Assembly: GCF_007858365.1 (NCBI RefSeq)
Contig: NZ_VFIO01000003.1
Location: forward strand, 248,001 to 312,000
From: Pseudomonas saxonica
GTDB taxonomy: Bacteria > Pseudomonadota > Gammaproteobacteria > Pseudomonadales > Pseudomonadaceae
Length of the DNA stretch: 64,000 nt
Reading direction: 5' to 3'
Part shown: piece after piece, positions 26,635-35,246 of the stretch
Layout: each line of letters opens with the position of its first letter
Position numbering within the stretch: position 1 is the first letter of the stretch
Notes under the pieces: generated by a model
What the model was told of the DNA's origin: nothing
The model's input: only the letters and a program-made list of their open reading frames with translations
Database searches by the model: none
Made by a program: the position numbers and the translations under genes

Positions 26635-28256
26635 CAGACTTTGAATCGCGAAACGCCGCTGCGCAGTCCCACCGCGACCTGACTGAGTTCGTCGATCGCA
26701 AAGCTGGCCTGACGCAAGGACTCGACGGTCTGGCTGCTGGCATCGCCTAATTGCACCAAGGCCAGATTGATCTGCTCAGCACCGGTAGCCTGGGCCTGCA
26801 TGCCTTCATTGACCATCAACACGCGCGGAGCCAAGGCCTGAACCTGGTGGATGATTTGCGACAATTGCTCGCCGACCTGCGTCACTTCGAACATGCCACG
26901 GCGTACTTCTTCAGAAAACTTGTCCATGCCCATGACGCCCGCAGAAACGGCAGACTGGATTTCACGCACCATTTGTTCAATGTCGTACGTCGCCACGGCG
27001 GTCTGATCGGCCAAGCGTCGAACTTCGGTCGCTACCACTGCGAAACCACGACCGTATTCACCCGCTTTTTCCGCTTCGATAGCGGCGTTGAGCGACAGCA
27101 GGTTGGTCTGATCCGCCACTTTGACAATGGTCACCACCACCTGATTGATGTTGCCGGCCTTCTCATTAAGAATCGCCAGCTTGGCGTTGACCAGATCAGC
27201 AGCCCCCATGACCGAATGCATGGTTTCTTCCATACGGGCCAGGCCTTGTTGCCCGGAGCCCGCCAAAATTGAAGCTTGATCGGCGGCTGAGGTGACTTCG
27301 GTCATGGTGCGGACCAGGTCGCGGGACGTGGCGGCAATTTCCCGTGAGGTGGCGCCAATTTCAGTGGTGGTGGCGGCCGTTTCGGTCGCGGTGGCTTGTT
27401 GCTGCTTGGAGGTGGCCGCGATTTCGGTGACTGACGTCGTGACCTGTACCGAGGAGCGCTGGGCTTGCGATACCAAGGCAGTCAGTTCGGTCATCATGTC
27501 ATTGAAGCCGGTTTCTACGGCGCCAAATTCGTCTTTACGCTCCAGGTTCAAACGCGAACTCAAATCTCCGGAGCGCATGACTTCAAGAATGGCCACGATG
27601 CGTTTCATGGGCGACATGATGGCTTGCAACAACAGGAAGCCGCACAGCGCGGCCGCCAGAACAGCGATTGCCAACGAAATCAGCATACTGACTTTCGCGG
27701 CAGTCACGGCTTGGGAGATGTTTTCGCTCGCGGTGGTGGCCGAAGACCGATTGCTGTCAATCAGTGTGTTGAGCTGTTTGCGGCCACTCGCCCATACGGG
27801 TGCCAACTGTTCGCTGACAAGGGTCTCGGCCTGGGCAAACTCCTTGTTTTCGTACAACTGGAGTACTTGAGCCAAGGTTTTGCCATACACTTGGTGAAGC
27901 CGCTCAAATTCATTGAACTCGGCCCGATCCTGATTATCGAAGATGGTGCCTCGGTAGTTTTCCAGCTCGCGATTCAGACGTTCTTCATAACTGGCGTAAA
28001 GCTTTCGATCTTCACTGGTGAGATCACGCTGATTGGACGAACCGACCAATTGCAGGGTGAGAACAAAACTGTCCACCCAGGCACTGCGGACCATCGAACT
28101 GTAGTAGACCCCGGGGATCGAATCGGTGCGTACCGTTTCTGCGCTGGTCTGGATTGACAACAAGCGTGAGTAAGACGCCACAACCATCAACAACATGATG
28201 GCAATGATCACCGCAAAGCTCGCCAAAATGCGTTGGCGCAACGTCCAGTTCTTCAC
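26634..28256 (-). CDS. wspA: Methyl-accepting receptor WspA
   Basis: Membrane receptor thought to sense surface contact or envelope stress. The 540-residue protein has transmembrane helix 1 at about 10-29, a periplasmic four-helix sensor, helix 2 at about 188-212, a HAMP domain to about 265, and an MCP signalling domain with the hairpin tip EKAGEYGRGFAVVATEVRR. The GTG at 28256 is chosen: CGAGGA lies seven bases upstream and it yields the family start MKNWTLRQR; the longer frame begins only at a TTG. It is the first gene of the wsp operon. Confidence 0.95.
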   Translation of the reverse strand: MKNWTLRQRILASFAVIIAIMLLMVVASYSRLLSIQTSAETVRTDSIPGVYYSSMVRSAWVDSFVLTLQLVGSSNQRDLTSEDRKLYASYEERLNRELENYRGTIFDNQDRAEFNEFERLHQVYGKTLAQVLQLYENKEFAQAETLVSEQLAPVWASGRKQLNTLIDSNRSSATTASENISQAVTAAKVSMLISLAIAVLAAALCGFLLLQAIMSPMKRIVAILEVMRSGDLSSRLNLERKDEFGAVETGFNDMMTELTALVSQAQRSSVQVTTSVTEIAATSKQQQATATETAATTTEIGATSREIAATSRDLVRTMTEVTSAADQASILAGSGQQGLARMEETMHSVMGAADLVNAKLAILNEKAGNINQVVVTIVKVADQTNLLSLNAAIEAEKAGEYGRGFAVVATEVRRLADQTAVATYDIEQMVREIQSAVSAGVMGMDKFSEEVRRGMFEVTQVGEQLSQIIHQVQALAPRVLMVNEGMQAQATGAEQINLALVQLGDASSQTVESLRQASFAIDELSQVAVGLRSGVSRFKV

Positions 28257-28289
28257 AGTCAATCCTCGGAGGCCATTCAAATGAAGGGG

Positions 28290-28295
28290 AGTATA
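28290..28295 (-). promoter_or_regulatory. Possible -10 element of the wsp operon
   Basis: TATACT on the minus strand, 34 bases before the wspA GTG, matches a sigma-70 -10 box; the -35 region (about GCGAAT) is poor, so activation or another promoter may be needed. Confidence 0.4.
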
Positions 28296-28440
28296 GCCGA
28301 GGGTACTCTATGATTCGCACGAACTCTGAGACCAATCTCACAGCGTTCGGCAAAAAAACCTACATGTAATTTCCTCCTTGTAGACGCTGACGAGAAACGA
28401 GGGCTGGAATCAAGCGCGCAGCCACTCAACGTGAGGAGTT

Positions 28441-28476
28441 GCCTTTGCCTTTGCCTTTGCCTTTGTCTTTGTCTTT
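28441..28476. repeat. Hexanucleotide tandem repeat
   Basis: Six tandem 6-bp units, four GCCTTT then two GTCTTT. It ends the left arm of the inverted repeat pair that surrounds the IS element. Read outward it is A-rich like the tandem array ending the right arm. Confidence 0.9.
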
Positions 28477-28479
28477 GCT

Positions 28480-28745
28480 GTAGCCACGCGATTTTTGGGT
28501 CGACGCGAATGCCCCTCACAGGAGGCTGAACGCAGGTGCTGTTATGGGGGTGGCGAGGCAGGACGCCGAGCCCGCCGCGATCGGGCCAAGGATGGCCCGT
28601 CGCGGCGGGCCCCCATAACAGTGCCTTCGTTCTGGCACCGGGCGAGCCTAGGCGAGCTCGGCCGTATGGTAGGGCAAGGACTTTTTGCTTATTTTTGTGG
28701 TGGTCCGACACTCGGCTGTTTGACAAAAGTGAGCCGCCGTAAGGG
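28480..28745 (-). repeat. Left arm of a large inverted dispersed repeat
   Basis: Read on the minus strand from 28745 it starts CCCTTACGGCGG, then shares AGCCGAGTGTCGGACCA, GACGGGCCATCC and TTGGCCCGATCGC-type blocks with the plus-strand sequence from 30301. The two arms diverge elsewhere. The segment also contains the palindrome GGGCCATCC...GG. ORFs in it appear to be by-products of the repeat. Confidence 0.7.
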
Positions 28746-30185
28746 CCAGCGCTTTCAAGGTCTTGGTTTAAAATCCCTCAACAACTTCTGTCAGGATGAA
28801 GAAACTATGTGGGATGCGGTTCTCGATAGGTTTGAAAAAAAGACGCCCGCCAGCGTGATGACCAAGCTTGTGTTGGAACAAGCCGTACCGGCCGAGTGGG
28901 TCGACAAGGTATTCGCGGAGCACCGACAACGTCAGTACCCACGTGAGCTGCTTTTTTCCACTATTGTTGAGCTCATGTCCCTTGTTTCATTGGGCTTAAG
29001 GCCTTCTTTACATGCTGCTGCACGTCAAATGGAGGATCTTCCGGTCACCATTGCAGCGCTCTACGACAAGATCAGTCGAACCGAGCCTGAGCTCCTTCGG
29101 GCATTAGTCAGTGGTAGTGCAGAACGCTTGGCCCCTACTGTAGAAACGCTGGGCTGCTCGCCGGTTTTTCCCGGCTGGCAATTACGCATTGTTGACGGCA
29201 ATCACTTACCTTCCACCGAGAAACGTTTAGGCCCTTTGCGTCGTGAGCGAGGTGCTGCTCGTCCAGGGTTTTCGGTTGTGGTCTATGACCCTGATCTTGA
29301 CCTGGTCGTTGACCTTCAGCCTTGTGAAGACGCCTATGCTAGTGAGCGTGTCGGCGTTCTACCCCTGTTGAGAAGTGCATGTGCTGGGCAGTTATGGCTG
29401 GCTGATCGACTTTATTGCACGCTGCCTGTTTTACAGGCTTGTGAGGATAGAGGAGCTTCATTCATCGTCCGCGAGCCCAGCAAACACCCAACAATGGTTG
29501 AGCAAGGTGCCTGGCAAACATGTGGCTCAATCGAAAGTGGTGCGGTGCGTGAGCAAGTCATTGAAGTCAAAAGCGGTCGCCGCTGGCGCCGCATTGAGCT
29601 GAGACTCCAAACAACTACCGAATCCGGCGATTCAATAATGTGGTTTTGGAGCAATTTACCCGACACGGTCAGTGCCCAGCAGATCGCTGATTTGTACCGA
29701 CGTCGCTGGACTATCGAAGGCATGTTCCAGCGCTTGGAGTCGGTACTGGATAGTGAGATATCGAGCCTTGGAAATCCCAAGGCAGCTTTGCTGGGTTTTG
29801 CTTCGGCAGTCCTGGCCTACAACGTCTTATCTGTTCTCAAACGTAGCGTTGAACAGGCACATCGAGACGCACAACCAGAAGGATGGGAGGCCTCAATTTT
29901 CCATTTGGCGGTGCAGGTTCGTGCTGGTTACGAGGGCATGTTGATCGCTGTGCCATCAGAAAAATTCCCGATTGAAAAGACCTCTCAAGGCCTTGCAGAA
30001 CGCCTGCTGGCGTTGGCGAGGCTACTCAAACCCAAACAAATAGCAAAAAGCCCACGTGGCCCCAAGGTCGCCAAACCAAAGGAATGGCTGGAAGGTCAAG
30101 CGGCGCGGGCTCATGTATCCACAGAGCGGGTGCTCAAGGCAGCTAAGGCAGATAAACAGCTTAAACCAAGACCTTGAAAGCGCTG
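28746..30185 (+). mobile_element. IS4-family insertion sequence, about 1440 bp
   Basis: Terminal inverted repeats of at least 26 bp are perfect: CCAGCGCTTTCAAGGTCTTG at the left end, with its complement at the right end (to 30185). A 10-bp direct duplication GCCGTAAGGG flanks it at 28736-28745 and 30186-30195 (11 bp if the next C is counted), in the IS4 range. It holds a single transposase gene and looks intact. It has inserted into the terminal stem of a palindromic mini-element (30186-30312). Confidence 0.93.
28807..30177 (+). CDS. IS4-family transposase
   Basis: DDE transposase of 456 residues for the surrounding insertion sequence. Acidic catalytic residues appear as Asp130 (RIVDGNHLP), Asp200 (LWLADRLYC) and Glu304 in the IS4 signature YRRRWTIEGMFQRLE. 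The ATG 28807 (MWDAVLDRFEKK) is the first start inside the element; the longer frame upstream would run through the inverted repeat and flank. No frameshift or internal stop, so it may be active. Codon use is less GC-biased than neighbouring chromosomal genes. Confidence 0.93.
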   Translation: MWDAVLDRFEKKTPASVMTKLVLEQAVPAEWVDKVFAEHRQRQYPRELLFSTIVELMSLVSLGLRPSLHAAARQMEDLPVTIAALYDKISRTEPELLRALVSGSAERLAPTVETLGCSPVFPGWQLRIVDGNHLPSTEKRLGPLRRERGAARPGFSVVVYDPDLDLVVDLQPCEDAYASERVGVLPLLRSACAGQLWLADRLYCTLPVLQACEDRGASFIVREPSKHPTMVEQGAWQTCGSIESGAVREQVIEVKSGRRWRRIELRLQTTTESGDSIMWFWSNLPDTVSAQQIADLYRRRWTIEGMFQRLESVLDSEISSLGNPKAALLGFASAVLAYNVLSVLKRSVEQAHRDAQPEGWEASIFHLAVQVRAGYEGMLIAVPSEKFPIEKTSQGLAERLLALARLLKPKQIAKSPRGPKVAKPKEWLEGQAARAHVSTERVLKAAKADKQLKPRP

Positions 30186-30312
30186 GCCGTAAGGGCGGAA
30201 CCCGTAGAAAGGTTCAATACACCCAATGGATATGTACGCTGGCCAATTTAAAGCTTTGAGTACATATCCATTATTCGCGTCTAGCTGACGTAATGGTTCC
30301 GCCCTTACGGCG
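30186..30312. repeat. Palindromic mini-element (MITE-like), 127 bp
   Basis: Ends GCCGTAAGGGCGGAACC (30186-30202) and GGTTCCGCCCTTACGGC (30296-30312) are perfect 17-bp inverted repeats. Inside, AATGGATATGTAC and GTACATATCCATT form a second perfect inverted repeat. The whole can fold as one long cruciform. No coding capacity; the IS duplicated its first 10 bases on insertion. Confidence 0.88.
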
Positions 30313-30590
30313 TGTCACTTTGCAAAAGCCGAGTGTCGGACCATGACAAAGTAACCAAAACGCTTCCGCCCCCGCGTACGGCCCTCGCTTCGCTCAGGTG
30401 TCCCTCACTCCGGTCCCGCTCCGTGGGCACGCTGCGACGGGCCATCCATGGCCCGATCGCAGCTCTCCCGGCATCCATGCCGGTCGACCCACTCCGCGAA
30501 ACCTCCATTCGGCCTCCCGAAGGGGCGGCAGATCAAGATCAAAAACCAGATCAAAAGCCAGATCAAAAGCCAAATCAAAAGCAGATCACA
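30301..30590 (+). repeat. Right arm of a large inverted dispersed repeat, with 12-bp tandem units
   Basis: Shares CCCTTACGGCG, AGCCGAGTGTCGGACCA and CGACGGGCCATCC-type blocks with the reverse complement of the left arm. It ends in tandem copies of GATCAAAAGCCA (30531-30589, about four to five units with small variants). The remaining bases to the DUF533 stop at 30638 show nothing recognisable. Confidence 0.7.
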
Positions 30591-30637
30591 TGGGCCGATC
30601 GTAGCCTCGATCCTCTTCAGCGACTACAGGTACTGCC

Positions 30638-31402
30638 TTAAACGGCGGCAGATTGTCTGACCTCTTTCTCAAGCGCGAGCTTCAAGTCTGAATTGAGCTT
30701 CAAGTGCGTAGCCAACTCGTCCAGATACTTACGTTCCTTGTAGTTTTCTTCATCAGCGACCAGCACACTGGCAAGGTACATTTCGACCGCCATGCCCATG
30801 TCCGTCGCATAAGCTGCCACGCTTGCCGCATCCAGTGGCGATTGCAACTCCTGATCCAGCCACTGCTTGATGGCGAAGCTGCCACTCTGATTCTTCACCC
30901 GCTCATTAATTAACTGATCCTCCCGTTCATCGATTTGACCATCCGCCTTGGCGGCCGCGATCATGGCTTTGAGAATACCCAGCGTGTGCTCCTCAACTTG
31001 TTGCGGTGACGTCAGGCGGTCAAGGGTTTGCGGCTCGGCCTGAGGGGCCGCAGCCTGATTGGCTTGCCAGTTGGTATAGGCCTTGTAAGCCAGCGAACCC
31101 AAAGCCGCCAACCCGCCATAGGTCAATGCCTGACCACTGCCCCCCTTGCGACCCAGCAACATGCCCAGAACGCTGGCAACCATCGCGCCGCCCCCGGCGC
31201 CCGAGAGTAAACCGCCCAAACCTCCAGCGCCTGCTGAACGGTCGGTTCCACCCGCACCGCCCAGCAAATCGCCTAAACCACCCAGCCCCCCCAGGCCTCC
31301 TGTACCCGCAGAACCTGCCGCGCTGCCTTGAGCGCCGGTCTTGTCCTGCATCATTTGCTGACCGGACTTGAGTAACTGTTCGAGCAATCCAATGGTGTTC
31401 AT
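30638..31402 (-). CDS. DUF533 (TerB-like) membrane-associated protein
   Basis: Protein of 254 residues. The N terminus (MNTIGLLEQLLKSGQQMM) is amphipathic, followed by a glycine/alanine-rich low-complexity region (about 25-90), a hydrophobic segment around ALTYGGLAALGSLAYKAY that may touch the membrane, and a C-terminal TerB-like helical domain (about 120-250) with KAMIAAAKADGQIDERE and AVEMYLASVLVADEEN. This layout fits DUF533, whose function is unknown; TerB domains bind metal in some relatives. ATG 31402 is preferred over an upstream start that gives an unrelated extension. Monocistronic, beside the repeat region. Confidence 0.85.
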   Translation of the reverse strand: MNTIGLLEQLLKSGQQMMQDKTGAQGSAAGSAGTGGLGGLGGLGDLLGGAGGTDRSAGAGGLGGLLSGAGGGAMVASVLGMLLGRKGGSGQALTYGGLAALGSLAYKAYTNWQANQAAAPQAEPQTLDRLTSPQQVEEHTLGILKAMIAAAKADGQIDEREDQLINERVKNQSGSFAIKQWLDQELQSPLDAASVAAYATDMGMAVEMYLASVLVADEENYKERKYLDELATHLKLNSDLKLALEKEVRQSAAV

Positions 31403-31446
31403 GAGAAACCTCTTGCTTGAGGGGGTGAAGGGAACAACACGTTGTT

Positions 31447-32553
31447 TCAATCTCGCAAATCAGACTCATGAATCGGCTGATCGCGATGGGTCGCACGTTG
31501 ATACTGGGCCGGCCAAATGGCCTGTCGTCCCGCAAGGTCATCATCTGCGTGCAAAGGCCAATACGGGTCACGTAACAGTTCGCGTGCCAGCAAAATCAAA
31601 TCGGCCTGACCGGTGCGCAGAATGTGCTCGGCCTGTGCAGGCTCGGTGATCATGCCGACGGTCCCCGTCGCAATGCCTGACTCTTTACGCACGCGTTCGG
31701 CGAATCGGGTTTGATAGCCAGGCCCGACAGGAATCTCGGCATTGGCCGCCGTACCGCCCGAAGAGACATCGATCAGGTCAACCCCAAGGCCTTTGAGGCG
31801 TCGCGCCAGCTCGACGGTTTCGTCAGGGTTCCAACCGTCCTCTACCCAGTCGGTTGCCGAAACCCGCACGAACACGGGCAGTTCTTCGGGCCACACTTCA
31901 CGCACGGCCTCGGTGACTTGCAGCACCAGACGAATGCGGTTTTCAAAGGAACCGCCGTATTGATCGAGCCTTTGATTACTCAGGGGCGAGAGGAATTGAT
32001 GCAACAGATAGCCGTGAGCCGCGTGCACCTCGACCACTGAAAACCCGGCCTCAAGCGCCCGCTTGGCAGCGTCGGCAAAGGCCTGTACGAGATCATTGAT
32101 CTGAGATTCGTCCAACTGCGTGGGCACCGTATGGCGAGGGTCGAAAGCAATAGGGGAAGGGCCTACAGGCACCCAACCGCCCTCCTCCTCCTTGACGCTG
32201 CCATGCTTGCCCAGCCAGGGGCGATAAGTGCTGGCCTTGCGCCCGGCATGGGCTAGCTGAATACCCGCTACAGCACCTTGAGCCCGGATAAAACGGGTGA
32301 TGCGCTGCAACGGTTCGATTTGATCGTCATGCCATAACCCCAGGTCTTGGGCTGTGATACGCCCGTCCGGGGTGACAGCGGTCGCTTCGGTAAAAATCAG
32401 TCCCGCGCCCCCCACTGCACGGCTGCCGAGGTGAACCAGATGCCAATCATTGGCCAGCCCATCAACGCTGGAATACTGGCACATGGGTGAAACGGCAATA
32501 CGGTTAATAAGGGTCAGTTGGCGCAGGGTATAGGGTTCGAGCAGCAGACTCAT
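31447..32553 (-). CDS. NADH:flavin oxidoreductase, Old Yellow Enzyme family (YqjM type)
   Basis: FMN-dependent ene-reductase of 368 residues using NAD(P)H; substrates are typically alpha/beta-unsaturated carbonyls, nitroesters or other xenobiotics. The N terminus shows ISPMCQYSS, where the cysteine is the redox-tuning residue of the YqjM/XenA class, then HLGSRAVGGAGLIFTEAT. HAAHGYLLHQFLSP provides the paired active-site histidines and GSFENRIRLVLQV the class signature. GFSVVEVHAAHG and the C-terminal phosphate-binding region are complete. No adjacent regulator is seen. The natural substrate cannot be deduced. Confidence 0.92.
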   Translation of the reverse strand: MSLLLEPYTLRQLTLINRIAVSPMCQYSSVDGLANDWHLVHLGSRAVGGAGLIFTEATAVTPDGRITAQDLGLWHDDQIEPLQRITRFIRAQGAVAGIQLAHAGRKASTYRPWLGKHGSVKEEEGGWVPVGPSPIAFDPRHTVPTQLDESQINDLVQAFADAAKRALEAGFSVVEVHAAHGYLLHQFLSPLSNQRLDQYGGSFENRIRLVLQVTEAVREVWPEELPVFVRVSATDWVEDGWNPDETVELARRLKGLGVDLIDVSSGGTAANAEIPVGPGYQTRFAERVRKESGIATGTVGMITEPAQAEHILRTGQADLILLARELLRDPYWPLHADDDLAGRQAIWPAQYQRATHRDQPIHESDLRD

Positions 32554-32710
32554 GGGTCACCTCTCATTGCAGTTGGCAGGCTCCAGGCATCAAGCATTAC
32601 CTAGAAGCCTAGTCGACAACACTGAAAGAGGCAGGGTTCAAATTAAGAGGGCTGGCGGGCGGGTGCCCCAAGACGAGGAGAAACTGCCAGTAACCCGCCT
32701 GAGCATCGAC

Positions 32711-32740
32711 CTGTAGTCGCGGACGAGGCTGCGATTACAG
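32711..32740. repeat. Single REP-like palindrome
   Basis: CTGTAGTCGC and GCGATTACAG pair across a ten-base loop (one G-T pair), between recJ and the Old Yellow Enzyme gene. It resembles Pseudomonas REP half-elements but no partner is present. Confidence 0.6.
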
Positions 32741-32759
32741 GATCGACAGAGAGGTTTAT

Positions 32760-34469
32760 TCAGCGGGGTTCAATGTGGGCAATCATCAGTTGCACGGTTT
32801 CGTTGCCGCGAAACTCATTGAGATCGAGCTTGTACGCCAGTTCTACCCAGCGGATGGTCGGGTTGGGCCACACTTCGCGGTCAATACCGAAGGCGATACC
32901 GTCCAGCTTTACGCTGCCACATTCAGTTTTGAGAACGACTTTCAAATGCCGCTCACCTACGATGCGTTGCTCTACGAGCTGGAACACACCATGAAACAGC
33001 GGTTCTGGAAAGTGCTGGCCCCAAGGCCCGGCATTACGCAGGGCACGCGCCAGTTCAAGATGAAACTCCTCGACGGCCAGGCTGCCATCAGAAAGCAAGC
33101 GGCCTGTGAGGTCTTCCTGGTTCAGCTGACGGCGCACTTCTTCGTCAAATGCCTGGGAGAAAACCTCAAAGTTCGCCGCTGGCAAGGTCAACCCCGCCGC
33201 CATGGCATGGCCACCATATTTGGCGATCAAGTCAGGATGTTGTGCTGCGACCACGCTCAACGCATCACGAATGTGAAACCCCGGCACCGAACGCCCCGAG
33301 CCTTTAAGCAAACCGTCTCCTGCATCGGCAAACGCAAATGTCGGACGGAAATAGCGCTCTTTAAGGCGTGAAGCCAGAATACCGATCACCCCTTGGTGCC
33401 ATTCGGGATCAAACAGGCATAAACCAAATGGCATGCTGTCGACAGGCAGTTCCTTGAGCTGGGCCAGCGCTTCACGCTGCATGCCTTGCTCGATGGACTT
33501 GCGATCCTGGTTCATTTCATCCAGTTGTACGGCCATTTCTCGCGCGGCATTCGCGTCATCCGTGAGCAGGCATTCAATGCCTAAACTCATGTCATCGAGC
33601 CGACCAGCGGCATTGAGCCGTGGGCCCAGAATAAAGCCAAGGTCTGTGGAGGTGATGCGCGAATGATCGCGCTTGGCCACTTCCAGAATGGCTTTTAATC
33701 CCGGCCGCGCACGGCCGGCGCGAATCCGCTCAAGCCCTTGATGCACCAGAATGCGGTTATTGGCATCCAGCGGCACCACGTCAGCCACGCTGCCCAAGGC
33801 GACCAGATCAAGCAACTCGGCAATGTTGGGGGCCTTGCTGTTTTGATACCAACCCAGGCTGTTCAAACGTGCACGCAAGGCAATCAGGACATAGAAAATC
33901 ACCCCGACCCCGGCCAGCGCCTTGCTCGCAAACTCGCAACCCGGCTGGTTGGGATTGACGATGGCATCCGCCGCCGGCAATTCATTACCCGGCAAGTGGT
34001 GGTCGGTGACCAAGACACTCAGACCGGCTTTTTTCGCCGCCGCTACGCCTTCGACACTGGAAATGCCGTTGTCCACCGTGATCAATAACTGCGGCTTGCG
34101 AGTCAGCGCCACCTCAACGATTTCTGGCGTTAAGCCATAACCGTATTCAAACCGGTTGGGCACCAGATAATCGACATGGGCTGCGCCCAGCAACCGCAAG
34201 CCAAGCATGCCTACCGTACTGGCCGTCGCACCATCGGCGTCAAAGTCGCCGACGATAAGAATGCGCTGGCGCTGCTCAAGTGCAACCACCAGCAAGTCCA
34301 CCGCGGCGTCGATGCCCTTGAGCTGCTGGTACGGGATCAACCGCGCCAGGCTCTTGTCCAGTTCAGCTTGCGACTGCACACCCCGTGCCGCGTATAGACG
34401 CGTCAGTAAAGTCGGCATTTCGCCCAAAAAAGGCAGGGTTTCAGGCAGTGGACGGGGTTCAATACGCAT
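32760..34469 (-). CDS. recJ: Single-stranded-DNA-specific exonuclease RecJ
   Basis: 5'-3' exonuclease on single-stranded DNA used in RecF-type recombination repair, mismatch repair and base excision. At 569 residues it is normal length. DHH-family motifs are LIVGDFDADGATAS, ITVDNGISS, VTDHHLPGNELPAADAIVNP and, in the DHHA1 part, KYGGHAMAAGLTL with the later C-terminal OB-fold-like region. Metal-binding aspartates and histidines appear intact. It is transcribed alone, downstream of yaeQ by 43 bases with the yaeQ stop; the short gap suggests possible cotranscription. Confidence 0.96.
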   Translation of the reverse strand: MRIEPRPLPETLPFLGEMPTLLTRLYAARGVQSQAELDKSLARLIPYQQLKGIDAAVDLLVVALEQRQRILIVGDFDADGATASTVGMLGLRLLGAAHVDYLVPNRFEYGYGLTPEIVEVALTRKPQLLITVDNGISSVEGVAAAKKAGLSVLVTDHHLPGNELPAADAIVNPNQPGCEFASKALAGVGVIFYVLIALRARLNSLGWYQNSKAPNIAELLDLVALGSVADVVPLDANNRILVHQGLERIRAGRARPGLKAILEVAKRDHSRITSTDLGFILGPRLNAAGRLDDMSLGIECLLTDDANAAREMAVQLDEMNQDRKSIEQGMQREALAQLKELPVDSMPFGLCLFDPEWHQGVIGILASRLKERYFRPTFAFADAGDGLLKGSGRSVPGFHIRDALSVVAAQHPDLIAKYGGHAMAAGLTLPAANFEVFSQAFDEEVRRQLNQEDLTGRLLSDGSLAVEEFHLELARALRNAGPWGQHFPEPLFHGVFQLVEQRIVGERHLKVVLKTECGSVKLDGIAFGIDREVWPNPTIRWVELAYKLDLNEFRGNETVQLMIAHIEPR

Positions 34470-34512
34470 AAGCGGTGGGCGTTTCTCGTTGAAGGAATAA
34501 AGGGGCGTTTAC

Positions 34513-35055
34513 TTAACCGCGGTCGCCTTGCAGCCACTGCAATTGCACTTCGTGCTGACCGCGATCATCGGTCACGAAAATCGTGCCTTCACTGATCATC
34601 ACGTCCCACTTGATAACGCGGGGCATGTCTTTGGCCAATACCTCAAGAATCTCTTGCGGTACCGCAGCGATATTGACGTTTTTCAGGTTTTTGATGGCCG
34701 GAATGACCTTGCCTTCCCAAACACGCAAACTGCCATAGGCCAGCAGGCTGGTGCGTTCCGTACGACGCGAACACCAGGTTAGGCGGTCGGCATCGGGCTG
34801 GCCCACTTCGATCCAGTGAAGAACACGGTCATCCAGACTTTTTTCCCAGAGCGCGGGTTCGTCAACATCTGAGAGACCACGGCCAAATGACAGCTGTTCG
34901 TTGTACCACAGGGCATACGCCAGAAGGCGCACGGTCATGCGCTCTTCCGTTTCCGAAGGGTGACGCGCAATGGTCTGCTTTACGCTTTCGTACACATTAC
35001 GGTCGAGATCGGTGAGATTGAGTTCAAACTTGTAGGTCGTGGACGGCTGGGCCAT
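34513..35055 (-). CDS. yaeQ: YaeQ family protein
   Basis: Family of unknown mechanism with a PD-(D/E)XK nuclease-like fold; E. coli YaeQ can compensate for RfaH loss when overexpressed, by literature recall. The 180-residue protein starts MAQPSTTYKFELNLTDLDRN, typical for the family, and includes RHPSETEERMTVRLLAYAL, WIEVGQPDADRLTWCSRR and the C-terminal LQWLQGDRG. ATG 35055 is chosen over an upstream start whose extra 49 residues are basic and unconserved. Its 5' end is divergent to the CoA-transferase gene. Confidence 0.9.
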   Translation of the reverse strand: MAQPSTTYKFELNLTDLDRNVYESVKQTIARHPSETEERMTVRLLAYALWYNEQLSFGRGLSDVDEPALWEKSLDDRVLHWIEVGQPDADRLTWCSRRTERTSLLAYGSLRVWEGKVIPAIKNLKNVNIAAVPQEILEVLAKDMPRVIKWDVMISEGTIFVTDDRGQHEVQLQWLQGDRG

Positions 35056-35246
35056 GAACGGGCTTCTTGATACAGAGAAAGGCGGCAAGTCTAACCGATA
35101 CGCTGCCATGCGCCGAACATATCCTGTGAACGGACTTGACCGGGATGCCGCAGGCGCGGCGCATCGTGCCAACCAGACCCTCAGCAGGATTTGTACGGCC
35201 ACCTATGTTAAAAGTCTGTACTCGCCTCCACGGACAAGGATTCCAA

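Noticed and set aside
28277..28726. Minus-strand 149-codon frame in the left repeat arm, with an RQRQRQ run
   Set aside because: Its counterpart in the right arm keeps RVSDH in one frame and ATGHPWPDR in another, so the arms are conserved as DNA, not as protein; the run comes from the hexamer repeat.
30312..30641. Plus-strand 109-codon frame in the right repeat arm
   Set aside because: Same reasoning: repeat-derived, frame not conserved between arms, tandem DQKP run produced by the 12-bp units.
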